Positions 14,261-21,713 of a DNA stretch of 64,000 nucleotides are shown here, in pieces. The stretch is from the NCBI RefSeq assembly GCF_038049925.1, contig NZ_CP145809.1, forward strand, positions 1,178,001 to 1,242,000, written 5' to 3'. Position numbers and translations under genes: made by a program. Under the pieces are notes generated by a model. The model searched no databases. It had not been told where the DNA came from and saw nothing but the letters and a program-made list of their open reading frames with translations. The stretch comes from Georgenia sp. M64 (GTDB lineage: Bacteria; Actinomycetota; Actinomycetes; Actinomycetales; Actinomycetaceae). The first letter of the stretch is position 1; the number at the start of each line of letters is the position of its first letter.

Positions 14261-14283
14261 ATGTCAGTGGTCGGGCATAGCGT
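14261..14283 (+). promoter_or_regulatory. RecA-independent (PafBC-type) damage promoter of recA
   Basis: ATGTCAGTG (14261-14269), exactly 8 nt, then TAGCGT (14278-14283). The motif described in mycobacteria is TTGTCRGTG-N8-TANNNT, bound by PafBC; only the first base differs. It gives recA a second, LexA-independent promoter with a leader of about 100 nt. Confidence 0.75.
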
Positions 14284-14390
14284 CGCCAGCAGGTAGCCGT
14301 CCGGAGAGGGCGGGCCCTGCCACAGACCAGCCCTGTCCGATCCGAACGGGCCGCCCGCCGCGGCGCCCGTGCACCGAGAGGTGAGTTGAC

Positions 14391-15443
14391 ATGCCCGCTC
14401 CCGTAGCAGACCGCAGCAAGGCCCTGGAGGCCGCGCTCAGCCAGATCGACCGCCAGTTCGGCAAGGGGTCGGTCATGCGCCTGGGTGACGACACCCGCCC
14501 CAAGGTCCAGGTGATCCCGACCGGGTCGGTCGCCCTGGACGTCGCCCTGGGCATCGGCGGGCTGCCGCGCGGCCGCGTCGTGGAGATCTACGGACCGGAG
14601 TCCTCCGGCAAGACCACCGTCGCCCTGCACGCCGTCGCCAACGCCCAGCGGGCCGGTGGCATCGCCGCGTTCATCGACGCCGAGCACGCCCTCGACCCCG
14701 AGTACGCCAAGAAGCTCGGCGTGGACACCGACGCCCTCCTCGTCTCCCAGCCGGACACCGGTGAGCAGGCGCTGGAGATCATGGACATGCTCATCCGCTC
14801 CGGGGCGCTGGACATCGTCGTCATCGACTCCGTCGCCGCCCTCGTGCCCAAGGCGGAGATCGAGGGCGAGATGGGTGACTCCCACGTGGGCCTCCAGGCC
14901 CGCCTCATGTCCCAGGCGCTGCGCAAGATCACCGGTGCGCTCTCCGCCTCGGGGACCACGGCCATCTTCATCAACCAGCTGCGCGAGAAGATCGGGGTGT
15001 TCTTCGGCTCGCCCGAGACCACCACCGGCGGCAAGGCGCTGAAGTTCTACGCGTCGGTGCGTCTCGACGTGCGGCGCATCGAGACCCTCAAGGAGGGCTC
15101 TGACGCGGTGGGCAACCGCACCCGTGTCAAGGTGGTCAAGAACAAGATGGCCCCGCCGTTCAAGCAGGCCGAGTTCGACATCCTCTACGGCCAGGGCATC
15201 TCCCGCGAGGGCGGCCTCATCGACCTCGGCGTCGAGAACGGCATCGTGCGCAAGTCCGGCGCCTGGTACACCTACGAGGGCGACCAGCTCGGGCAGGGCA
15301 AGGAGAAGTCCCGCCAGTTCCTCAAGGACAACCCCGAGCTCGCCGTGGAGATCGAGAAGAAGATCCTCACCAAGCTCGGGATCGGCGAGGCGGCGGCGGT
15401 GGAGGTGCCGGCCGACGTCGACGAGGTCCCGGTCGACTTCTGA
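14391..15443 (+). CDS. recA: Recombinase RecA
   Basis: The 350-residue strand-exchange protein that forms filaments on single-stranded DNA and triggers LexA self-cleavage. Walker [10 protein letters not shown] is at residues 68-76, followed by DAEHALDP, the Walker B-like VVIDSVAAL, the L1/L2 region ([37 protein letters not shown]) and the C-terminal domain. No intein is present, unlike M. tuberculosis RecA. ATG 14391 follows a ribosome binding site (GAGAGGTGAG). recX starts 4 nt after its stop, so the two are co-transcribed. Regulation is visible: a LexA box and a PafBC-type promoter upstream. Confidence 0.98.
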   Translation: MPAPVADRSKALEAALSQIDRQFGKGSVMRLGDDTRPKVQVIPTGSVALDVALGIGGLPRGRVVEIYGPESSGKTTVALHAVANAQRAGGIAAFIDAEHALDPEYAKKLGVDTDALLVSQPDTGEQALEIMDMLIRSGALDIVVIDSVAALVPKAEIEGEMGDSHVGLQARLMSQALRKITGALSASGTTAIFINQLREKIGVFFGSPETTTGGKALKFYASVRLDVRRIETLKEGSDAVGNRTRVKVVKNKMAPPFKQAEFDILYGQGISREGGLIDLGVENGIVRKSGAWYTYEGDQLGQGKEKSRQFLKDNPELAVEIEKKILTKLGIGEAAAVEVPADVDEVPVDF

Positions 15444-15447
15444 TCCG

Positions 15448-16005
15448 ATGAGCGAGCGCACCCCGGGTCGGCGCGGCGGGCGGCGGCGGGCCGAGCTCGA
15501 GCCCCCGTCGACCGGCGCCGCCGCGCAGGACCGTGAGCCCGACGCCGAGGAGGTGGCGCGGACCATCGCGCTGCGCCAGCTCACCGCCGCGCCACGCAGC
15601 CGCGCCCAGCTCGAGGTCGCCATGGCCCGGCGCGACGTCCCCGAGGACGTCGCGGCCCGGGTGCTCGACCGGTTCACCGAGGTCGGGCTCGTCGACGACG
15701 GCGCCTACGCCGAGATGCTCGTGCGCACCCGTCACGCCGAGCGGGGACTCGCCCGCCGCGCCCTCGCCGAGGAGCTGCGGCGCAAGGGCATCGCGCCCGA
15801 CGTCGCGGCGGGCGCCCTCGAGCAGGTCGACGACGCCGACGAGGAGGCCGCCGCCCTCGCGCTCGTGCGAAAGAAGGCCCGCTCGACCCGAGGGCTGGAC
15901 GAGCAGGTGCGGCGGCGGCGCATGGCGGCACTGCTCGGCCGTAAGGGCTTCCCGGCCGGGGTCGCGATGCGCGCGGTCGAGACCGTCCTCGCGGAGGAGG
16001 AGTAG
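15448..16005 (+). CDS. recX: RecX, regulator of RecA
   Basis: A 185-residue protein that binds and limits RecA filaments. It is an all-helical protein of three-helix repeats: IALRQLTAAPRSRAQLEVAMARRDVPEDVAARVLDRF, then GLVDDGAYAEMLVRTRHAERGLARRALAEELRRKGI, then a third repeat ending in RKGFPAGVAMRAVETVL. The N-terminal ~35 residues are a charged, Arg/Gly-rich extension. ATG 15448 lies 4 nt after recA. Confidence 0.93.
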   Translation: MSERTPGRRGGRRRAELEPPSTGAAAQDREPDAEEVARTIALRQLTAAPRSRAQLEVAMARRDVPEDVAARVLDRFTEVGLVDDGAYAEMLVRTRHAERGLARRALAEELRRKGIAPDVAAGALEQVDDADEEAAALALVRKKARSTRGLDEQVRRRRMAALLGRKGFPAGVAMRAVETVLAEEE

Positions 16006-16030
16006 GGCGGGCGTCGGGCCGCGTCCGGCC

Positions 16031-16057
16031 GGGCGGCGGAGGCCGGGATCGCCGCCC
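16031..16057. terminator. Stem-loop between convergent recX and the PLP lyase gene
   Basis: GGGCGGCG (16031-16038) pairs perfectly with CGCCGCCC (16050-16057) around an 11-nt loop. There is no U tract; the convergent position makes a bidirectional terminator plausible. Confidence 0.45.
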
Positions 16058-16081
16058 TCAGGGTTCCGGGATCGACCGGCC

Positions 16082-16960
16082 TCAGGAGGTCCGGGCGGCG
16101 AGGGCGTCGTTGATCTCGGCGGTGAGGTGTGCGTCGACGGCCACCGGTCGGCCGTCGAGCTCGCGCACCGGTGCGGCCAGCCGGGTGCTGCTCATGAGCC
16201 AGAGGGCGTCGGCGTCCGCGAGCTCGGCCACCCGCACCGGGCGCGTTCGGGTGGCCGCGCCACGCGCGGCGAGGAGCTCGAACGCGTCGGCCTGGGTGGT
16301 GCCCGGCAGGACCCCGGCCTCGACCGGCGGGGTGACCAGCACTCCGCCGAGCCGCAGCACGACCGTCGAGGTTGGCCCCTCGAGCACGTAGCCGTCGGTG
16401 CTGGTGAAGATGACGTCGTCGGCGCCGCGACGCTGCGCCTCGCGCAGGGCGGCCCGGTTGAGCGCGTAGGACAGCGACTTCGCGCCCTGGAGGAGCCACG
16501 GTGCGGAGGTCGTGACGTCCGAGGCGTACCCGCGCGTGAGCGTCACCACCGCGATGCCGTCGGTGCGCTCGCGGGACCAGTCGCGGCTCACCTCGCCGTA
16601 CGCCCACCCCGTGGCCCGGTCCTCACCCTCCGGACCGCGCGTCAGGACGAGCTTGCACCAGGCCGACGGGGCGTCGGCGAGGGCGCCGGCCACCTCCAGC
16701 GTGGCGGCGCGGAAGACGCCGAGGTCCGGCGGCGGCAGCTCCAGGAGTGCGGCGGAGCGGGCCAGGCGCGCGAGGTGGGCGTCGAGGGCCTGCGGCCGGC
16801 CGGCCGCGATCCCCACCGTCTCGAAGACGCCGTCGCCGCGGGTGATGCCGAGGTCGGTCACGAGGACGTGCGGCTCGTCGGCGGCCACGCGGCGCAGCGG
16901 GCGGCCGGGGCGACCGCGCCGAGGTTCGTCGACGAGGACGAGCACCGCCGGGGTGCTCAC
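16082..16960 (-). CDS. Class IV PLP-dependent aminotransferase / aminodeoxychorismate lyase
   Basis: A 292-residue fold-type IV PLP enzyme. Motifs: ITRGDGVFETVGIAAGRP near residue 40, the PLP lysine in LLQGAKSLSYALNRAAL (K near 165), EGPTSTVV (phosphate-binding) and VLPGTTQADAFELL. This family contains branched-chain aminotransferases, D-amino-acid aminotransferases and 4-amino-4-deoxychorismate lyase (PabC). The short length and TRGDGVFET resemble PabC-like proteins, so folate/p-aminobenzoate synthesis is the best guess; no pabAB is nearby to confirm it. It starts (GTG 16960) 16 nt after gluD and may be read through from the transporter operon. Confidence 0.8.
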   Translation of the reverse strand: MSTPAVLVLVDEPRRGRPGRPLRRVAADEPHVLVTDLGITRGDGVFETVGIAAGRPQALDAHLARLARSAALLELPPPDLGVFRAATLEVAGALADAPSAWCKLVLTRGPEGEDRATGWAYGEVSRDWSRERTDGIAVVTLTRGYASDVTTSAPWLLQGAKSLSYALNRAALREAQRRGADDVIFTSTDGYVLEGPTSTVVLRLGGVLVTPPVEAGVLPGTTQADAFELLAARGAATRTRPVRVAELADADALWLMSSTRLAAPVRELDGRPVAVDAHLTAEINDALAARTS

Positions 16961-16976
16961 GCCCCGTACCCGGCGC

Positions 16977-17846
16977 TCACGTCCGGCTCCGGGGCATCGG
17001 CGTCTCCATCTCGATCGAGGGCTCCTGGACCTTCGCGCCGCCCGCGACCCGGTTGTCCAGGCGGCGCGCGACCCGTTCGGCGGCCGTCGTGAGGGTGTAG
17101 TTGATGGCGATGAAGAGCACCGCCGCCACGATGAGGGCCGGCAGCAGGTTGGCGTTGGAGGACCCCAGGAGCCGGGCCTGGCGCAGCAGCTCCGCGTAGT
17201 TGATGAGGTAGCCCAGGCCCGTGTCCTTGAGGATGACGACGAGCTGGCTGATCATCGACGGCATCATCGCGATGAGCGCCTGGGGCAGCTCCACCAGGCG
17301 CAGGCTCGCGGCCGGTGTCAGGCCGATCGCGAGGCCGGCCTCCCGCTGCCCGCGGGGCAGGTTGTGGACGCCGGAGCGGACGAGCTCGGCGATGACCGAG
17401 CCGTTGTACAGGGTCAGCGCGACGACGACCCCGTAGAAGGCCGGGTCGTCGACGGCGCCGGAGAAGGCGAACACGTTGTAGAAGAACAGCATCATGATGA
17501 GGACCGGAACGGCGCGGAAGAACTCCACGACCGCCCCCGAGACCCAGCGCAGTGCCGCGTGCTCGGAGAGCCGGCCCAGGCCGAAGAGGAGGCCGAAGAC
17601 GTTCGCGGTGACGATCGCGATGGCCGCCGCCTTGAGCGTGGCGACGAGCCCGGGCAGGAGGTAGTTCTCCCACGCCGACGCGGTGGCGAAGGGCTCCCAC
17701 TTCGTCGCGGTGAGCTGGCCCTGCCGGGCCAGGCCCCACACCACCCACGCGAGGACGCCCAGGACGACGAGGACGCCGACGACGTTGATCGCCATGATGC
17801 GCCGCCGTGCGCGTGGGCCCGGGGCGTCGAAGATCACCGAGCTCAT
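16977..17846 (-). CDS. gluD: Glutamate-type ABC transporter permease GluD
   Basis: A 289-residue inner-membrane permease of the polar amino acid (HisMQ/GluCD) type. There is an N-terminal membrane anchor (IMAINVVGVLVVLGVLAWVVW), then a core with about five membrane segments. The EAA loop REAGLAIGLTPAASLRLVELPQA, which docks on the ATPase, is near residues 180-205. A polar C-terminal tail follows. ATG 17846 overlaps the gluC stop as ATGA. It works with GluC as a heterodimer, driven by GluA and fed by GluB. Confidence 0.9.
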   Translation of the reverse strand: MSSVIFDAPGPRARRRIMAINVVGVLVVLGVLAWVVWGLARQGQLTATKWEPFATASAWENYLLPGLVATLKAAAIAIVTANVFGLLFGLGRLSEHAALRWVSGAVVEFFRAVPVLIMMLFFYNVFAFSGAVDDPAFYGVVVALTLYNGSVIAELVRSGVHNLPRGQREAGLAIGLTPAASLRLVELPQALIAMMPSMISQLVVILKDTGLGYLINYAELLRQARLLGSSNANLLPALIVAAVLFIAINYTLTTAAERVARRLDNRVAGGAKVQEPSIEMETPMPRSRT

Positions 17847-18544
17847 CGGGCCACCCCCAGCCGGCGGGACAGATGGGTCGTCACCAGGCCGGTCGGCAGC
17901 ACGATCGCCACCCAGCCCAGCGCGATGATGAGGAAGATCGCCACCGCCAGGTCGGGCCGGAACTCCATCATCGTGTTCATCACCGACGCGGCCTGGACGA
18001 CGCCGGCGGCCTGGGCGACGGTCGTGTTCTTCGCCAGGGCGATGAGCGTGTTGCCCAGCGGTGCGATCGCCCCGCGGAAGGCCTGCGGCAGGATGATCAG
18101 CCGCATCGTCGCGCCGAATCCGAGCCCTATCGCGCGGGCGGCCTCCGCCTGCCCGGCCGGGACGGTGTTGACGCCGGAACGCAGCGCCTCGCAGACGAAG
18201 GCCGCGGTGTAGACCGACAGTCCCAGCACCGCCAGACGGAAGCTGTTGGTGGCGATGAAGTCGCCGCTGTCGCGCCCGGCCAGCTCGACCCCCAGCTGGC
18301 CCCACAGGCCCAGGGAGGCGGCGAGGATGATGAGCGTGAGGGGGATGTTGCGCACGGTGTTGACGTACGCGGCGCCGGCCCAGCGCAGGCTGGGGGCGGG
18401 GGAGACGCGCATGACCGCCAGCACGGTCCCCAGGACGAACGCGAAGAAGGCGGACCACAGGGTCAGGCGGACGTTGACGAGGAACGCGCCGAGGATGTCG
18501 TACGAGCCCAGCAGCTCGCCCATGTCGGCGAGGTATCCGCTCAC
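17843..18544 (-). CDS. gluC: Glutamate-type ABC transporter permease GluC
   Basis: A 233-residue permease of the same family as GluD, with about five membrane segments and an EAA loop (AEAARAIGLGFGATMRLIILPQAFR). It is preceded by a strong ribosome binding site (AAGGAGG just upstream of GTG 18544) and separated from gluB by 117 nt holding three stem-loops. The length is normal for the first permease of this operon type. Confidence 0.9.
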   Translation of the reverse strand: MSGYLADMGELLGSYDILGAFLVNVRLTLWSAFFAFVLGTVLAVMRVSPAPSLRWAGAAYVNTVRNIPLTLIILAASLGLWGQLGVELAGRDSGDFIATNSFRLAVLGLSVYTAAFVCEALRSGVNTVPAGQAEAARAIGLGFGATMRLIILPQAFRGAIAPLGNTLIALAKNTTVAQAAGVVQAASVMNTMMEFRPDLAVAIFLIIALGWVAIVLPTGLVTTHLSRRLGVAR

Positions 18545-18565
18545 CCGGTCCTCCTTCGTGGGTCG

Positions 18566-18614
18566 CCGGGCCGCTCAGGGCCCGGACAGGTGCGCCGGGC
18601 CGCTCAGGGCCCGG
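18566..18614 (-). repeat. Duplicated 23-bp hairpin unit in the gluB-gluC gap
   Basis: An identical 23-bp block occurs at 18565-18587 and 18594-18616 (29-bp period). Each copy holds an inverted repeat CCGGGCC-N6-GGCCCGG (18566-18585 and 18595-18614). Confidence 0.8.
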
Positions 18615-18617
18615 ACG

Positions 18618-18652
18618 GGTGTGCCGGGACGCGACTGGCGTCCCGGCACACC
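18618..18652 (-). terminator. Perfect 15-bp stem-loop just after gluB
   Basis: The arms 18618-18632 and 18638-18652 are perfectly complementary with a 5-nt loop, 9 nt after the gluB stop on the minus strand. The location between binding protein and permease suggests partial termination or a 3'-end stabiliser that lets gluB be made in excess, as is common in ABC operons. Confidence 0.65.
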
Positions 18653-18661
18653 TCTCGTCGG

Positions 18662-19531
18662 TCAGGCGCAGCCGTCGACCTCGGGCGGGTTGAGGCTGTC
18701 GTCGGGGGTGAAGCCCTCGGGGGTGTGCTCGGCGAGGAGCTCCTCCCACGTGCCGTCCTCGATCATCTCGGTGATGGCGGCGTTGACGTCCTCGCAGACG
18801 TCGTTCTCCTTGGGCAGACCCACGCCGTAGTTCTCCTCGGAGAAGGTGTTGCCCACGACCTTGAACTGCCCCTCGTACTGGTCCTGCGCGGCGAAGCCGG
18901 CGAGGATGATGTCGTCGGTGGTCACGGCGTCGACGGTGCCGGCGCTGAGGAGCTCGACGCACTCGGAGTAGGTCTGCGCCGGGTAGAGCTCGACGTCCTC
19001 GGCGTGCTCGTCACGGATGCGCTCGGCGGACGTGGAGCCCTCGACGGAGCACAGCACCTTCCCGGACAGGGCCTCGGGGCCCGTGATCTCCTCGTCGTCG
19101 GCCGCGACCAGGAGGTCCTGACCGGCGACGAAGTACGGTCCGGCGAAGGCGACGCGCTCCTTGCGGGCGTCGGTGATGGAGTAGGTCGCGAAGATCATGT
19201 CGACCGAGCCGTTCTCCAGCAGCGTCTCGCGCTGGGACGAGATCGACTCGACGAACTCGATCTGGTCCTCGGAGTAGCCCAGCTTGTCGGCGACGTAACG
19301 GGCGACGTCGACGTCGAACCCGGTGTACTCCGCGCCCTCCTGCAGGCCCAGGCCGGGCTGGTCGAACTTGATGCCGATGGTGACGCCCTCGCCACCGCCG
19401 TCCCCGCCCGCCGCGGAGGTCTCCTCGGCGCCGCCGCCCTCGGCGGGCTCGTCGTCGCCCCCGCCGCCGCAGGCGGCCAGGGTCAGAGCCGCGGCCAGGC
19501 TCAGGGCGATTGCTGTGCGCGTGCGTCGCAT
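18662..19531 (-). CDS. gluB: Glutamate-binding lipoprotein GluB
   Basis: A 289-residue extracellular solute-binding protein. The lipoprotein signal peptide ends in a lipobox LTLAACGGG (lipidated Cys near residue 21), followed by an acidic Gly/Glu-rich spacer to about residue 48. The SBP_bac_3 fold then shows GIKFDQPGLG, YTGFDVDVARYVADKLG (the family signature), VDMIFATYSITDARKERVAFAGPYF and SEENYGVGLPKEN. It delivers glutamate or a related acidic/polar amino acid to GluCD; substrate is inferred from the operon type. ATG 19531. Confidence 0.9.
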   Translation of the reverse strand: MRRTRTAIALSLAAALTLAACGGGGDDEPAEGGGAEETSAAGGDGGGEGVTIGIKFDQPGLGLQEGAEYTGFDVDVARYVADKLGYSEDQIEFVESISSQRETLLENGSVDMIFATYSITDARKERVAFAGPYFVAGQDLLVAADDEEITGPEALSGKVLCSVEGSTSAERIRDEHAEDVELYPAQTYSECVELLSAGTVDAVTTDDIILAGFAAQDQYEGQFKVVGNTFSEENYGVGLPKENDVCEDVNAAITEMIEDGTWEELLAEHTPEGFTPDDSLNPPEVDGCA

Positions 19532-19574
19532 GTCGTCTCCTCTTCTCGTTCCCCGGGTGGGGCCGTGCGGATGG

Positions 19575-20405
19575 TCAGTGGCTGAGCAGCTTGGACAGGA
19601 AGTCCTTCGCCCGCTCGGAGCGGGGGTTGGTGAAGAACTCCTCGGGGGTGGCCTCCTCGACGATCTGGCCGGCGTCCATGAAGATCACGCGGTCGGCGGC
19701 CTTGCGGGCGAAACCCATCTCGTGGGTGACGACGATCATCGTCATCCCCTCACGGGCGAGGGAGGTCATGACGTCGAGGACCTCGGTGATCATCTCCGGG
19801 TCGAGCGCGGAGGTCGGCTCGTCGAACAGCATGACCTTGGGCCGCATGGCCAGCGCCCTCGCGATCGCGACGCGCTGCTGCTGCCCGCCGGAGAGCTGGG
19901 CGGGGTGCTTGCCCGCCTGGTTGGCGACCCCGACCCGCTCGAGGAGGCCCATCGCCTGCTTCTTCGCCTCGGGAGCCTTGAGGCCGCGGACCTTGGTGGG
20001 GCCGAGGGTGACGTTCTCCAGGATCGTCTTGTGGGCGAAGAGGTTGAACGACTGGAAGACCATCCCGACGTCGGCCCGGAGCCGGGCGAGGTCCTTGCCC
20101 TCGGCGGGCAGCTCCTTGCCGTCGATGGAGATGGTGCCGGAGTCGATCGGCTCCAGTCGGTTGATGGCCCGGCACAGGGTGGACTTGCCCGACCCGGACG
20201 GACCGATGACGACGACGACCTCGCCCCGGCGCACCGTCATGTCGATGTCCTTGAGGACGTGCAGCTCGCCGAAGTGCTTGTTGACGTCGGTGAGGACGAC
20301 GAGAGGTCCGCCGAGCCGCTCGGCGCTCGCGGTCACGTCGGACGGGGTGTCGGTCACCGGGGAGGGGTTCTCGGTCACCTCGGAGGGGTCGTGCGGGTGG
20401 GCCAT
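19575..20405 (-). CDS. gluA: Glutamate-type ABC transporter ATP-binding protein GluA
   Basis: A 276-residue ATPase of the polar amino acid importer. After a ~30-residue Thr/Ser/Pro-rich N-terminal extension come Walker [11 protein letters not shown]-loop MVFQSFNLF, signature [15 protein letters not shown], Walker [14 protein letters not shown] and the switch His in [11 protein letters not shown]. It is the first gene of gluA-gluB-gluC-gluD, with 43 nt to gluB. ATG 20405 is supported by a -10 (TAGGTT, 20413-20418) 7 nt upstream and no ribosome binding site, suggesting a leaderless operon start. A start further inside would remove only the variable extension. Confidence 0.92.
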   Translation of the reverse strand: MAHPHDPSEVTENPSPVTDTPSDVTASAERLGGPLVVLTDVNKHFGELHVLKDIDMTVRRGEVVVVIGPSGSGKSTLCRAINRLEPIDSGTISIDGKELPAEGKDLARLRADVGMVFQSFNLFAHKTILENVTLGPTKVRGLKAPEAKKQAMGLLERVGVANQAGKHPAQLSGGQQQRVAIARALAMRPKVMLFDEPTSALDPEMITEVLDVMTSLAREGMTMIVVTHEMGFARKAADRVIFMDAGQIVEEATPEEFFTNPRSERAKDFLSKLLSH

Positions 20406-20412
20406 GGGCGTC

Positions 20413-20418
20413 AACCTA
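20413..20418 (-). promoter_or_regulatory. -10 element of gluABCD (leaderless)
   Basis: TAGGTT on the minus strand ends 7 nt before ATG 20405. Another possible -10 (TATTGT) lies further upstream around 20467-20472; the region is AT-richer than average. Confidence 0.55.
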
Positions 20419-20581
20419 GCTACGGATTGTTTCGTCGTCGGTGACGAGTGGGTAACAGTCTGGCCACAATAGCGCGTCTTGACCCGCTGTTGACCTGGCC
20501 TTTCGGACTTTTCCCGCGTCGCCGCCCGGGCCGTCCGGCGGCGCCGGCGCGCGGCCCTGTCGCTCGCGCCGAGGCGTCCCG

Positions 20582-21700
20582 CTACCGGGGCCGGCGGTAG
20601 AACGGCCCGCGGACGACGTCGTGCGGCTGGGGGCGGCCCCGCACGTCGACCTCGACCGCGGTGCCGACCGCCGCGTGGGCGGGCTCGACGTAGGCCAGGG
20701 CGACGGGCCGCCCCAGGGTGGGGCTCGGCGCGCCCGACGTGACCTCGCCGACGACCGTCCCGCCCGCCAGGACCGGATAGCCGGCGCGGCCGGCCCGGGG
20801 CCCGCGGCCCTCGAGGGCGACGAGGACCCGGCGCGCGCCGGCCTCGTGGGCGGTGCGGGCGGCCTCGAGCGCCTCCCGTCCGACGAACGCCGGCTTCGTC
20901 AGGTCGACCACCGCGCCGAGGCCCGCCGCGAAGGGGTCGGTCGCGCGCGTCAGCTCGTGCCCGTACAGCGGCATCCCGGCCTCCAGGCGCAGGGAGTCCC
21001 GGGCGGCCAGGCCCGCCGGGACGAGGCCTGCGGGGGCCCCGGCCTCCAGGAGGGCGCGCCACAGCGCCACCGCGGCGTCGTCGTCGGCCACGAACAGCTC
21101 GAAGCCGTCCTCGCCGGTGTACCCCGTGCGGGCGAGCAGGACCTCCACGCCCGCCACCGGCAGCGCGGTCGCGGCGTAGTAGCGCAGGTCCGCCAGCTCG
21201 GCCCGGTGCTGCTCGGGCACCAGGCCGGAGACGACGCCCGCGGCGGCCGGCCCCTGGACGGCGACGAGGGAGGTGGCGGCCGACGCGTCGTCGACCGTGA
21301 CGTCGAAGCCCTCGGCGCGGCGGGCGAGCTCGGCGGCCACGACGGCGGCGTTGCCGGCGTTGGGGACGACGAGGAACCGGTCCTCGGCCCGGCGGTAGGT
21401 GATGAGGTCGTCGACGATGCCGCCGTCCTCGGCGCACAGGAGGGAGTACCTCGCCCGGCCCACGGCGACGGCCGAGAGCCGCCCGACCAGCGCGTGGTCG
21501 AGGAACGCCGCGGCCCCGGGCCCGCCCACCCACACCTCGCCCATGTGGCTGAGGTCGAACAGACCCGCGGCGCGGCGCACCCCGTGGTGCTCGGCCAGCT
21601 CGGAGGCGTACTTCAGCGGCATCTGCCAGCCGCCGAAGTCGGTGAAGGACGCCCCGAGGGCGGCGTGCTCGGCGTGCAGCGCGGTGCGGAGGTCGCTCAT
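20582..21700 (-). CDS. gcvT: Aminomethyltransferase, glycine cleavage T protein
   Basis: A 372-residue T protein that transfers the methylene group from aminomethylated lipoyl-H protein to tetrahydrofolate, releasing ammonia. Features: [45 protein letters not shown], and [14 protein letters not shown] (the conserved catalytic-site Asp of the family lies in this substrate region), plus a C-terminal barrel with [22 protein letters not shown]. It follows gcvP by 13 nt on the same strand and shares its riboswitch control. Confidence 0.95.
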   Translation of the reverse strand: MSDLRTALHAEHAALGASFTDFGGWQMPLKYASELAEHHGVRRAAGLFDLSHMGEVWVGGPGAAAFLDHALVGRLSAVAVGRARYSLLCAEDGGIVDDLITYRRAEDRFLVVPNAGNAAVVAAELARRAEGFDVTVDDASAATSLVAVQGPAAAGVVSGLVPEQHRAELADLRYYAATALPVAGVEVLLARTGYTGEDGFELFVADDDAAVALWRALLEAGAPAGLVPAGLAARDSLRLEAGMPLYGHELTRATDPFAAGLGAVVDLTKPAFVGREALEAARTAHEAGARRVLVALEGRGPRAGRAGYPVLAGGTVVGEVTSGAPSPTLGRPVALAYVEPAHAAVGTAVEVDVRGRPQPHDVVRGPFYRRPR

Positions 21701-21713
21701 GGCACTGACCCTC

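Noticed and set aside
20406-20581. Terminator between gcvT and gluA
   Set aside because: The sequence is GC-rich with partial complementarity, but I could not define a clean stem followed by a T run.
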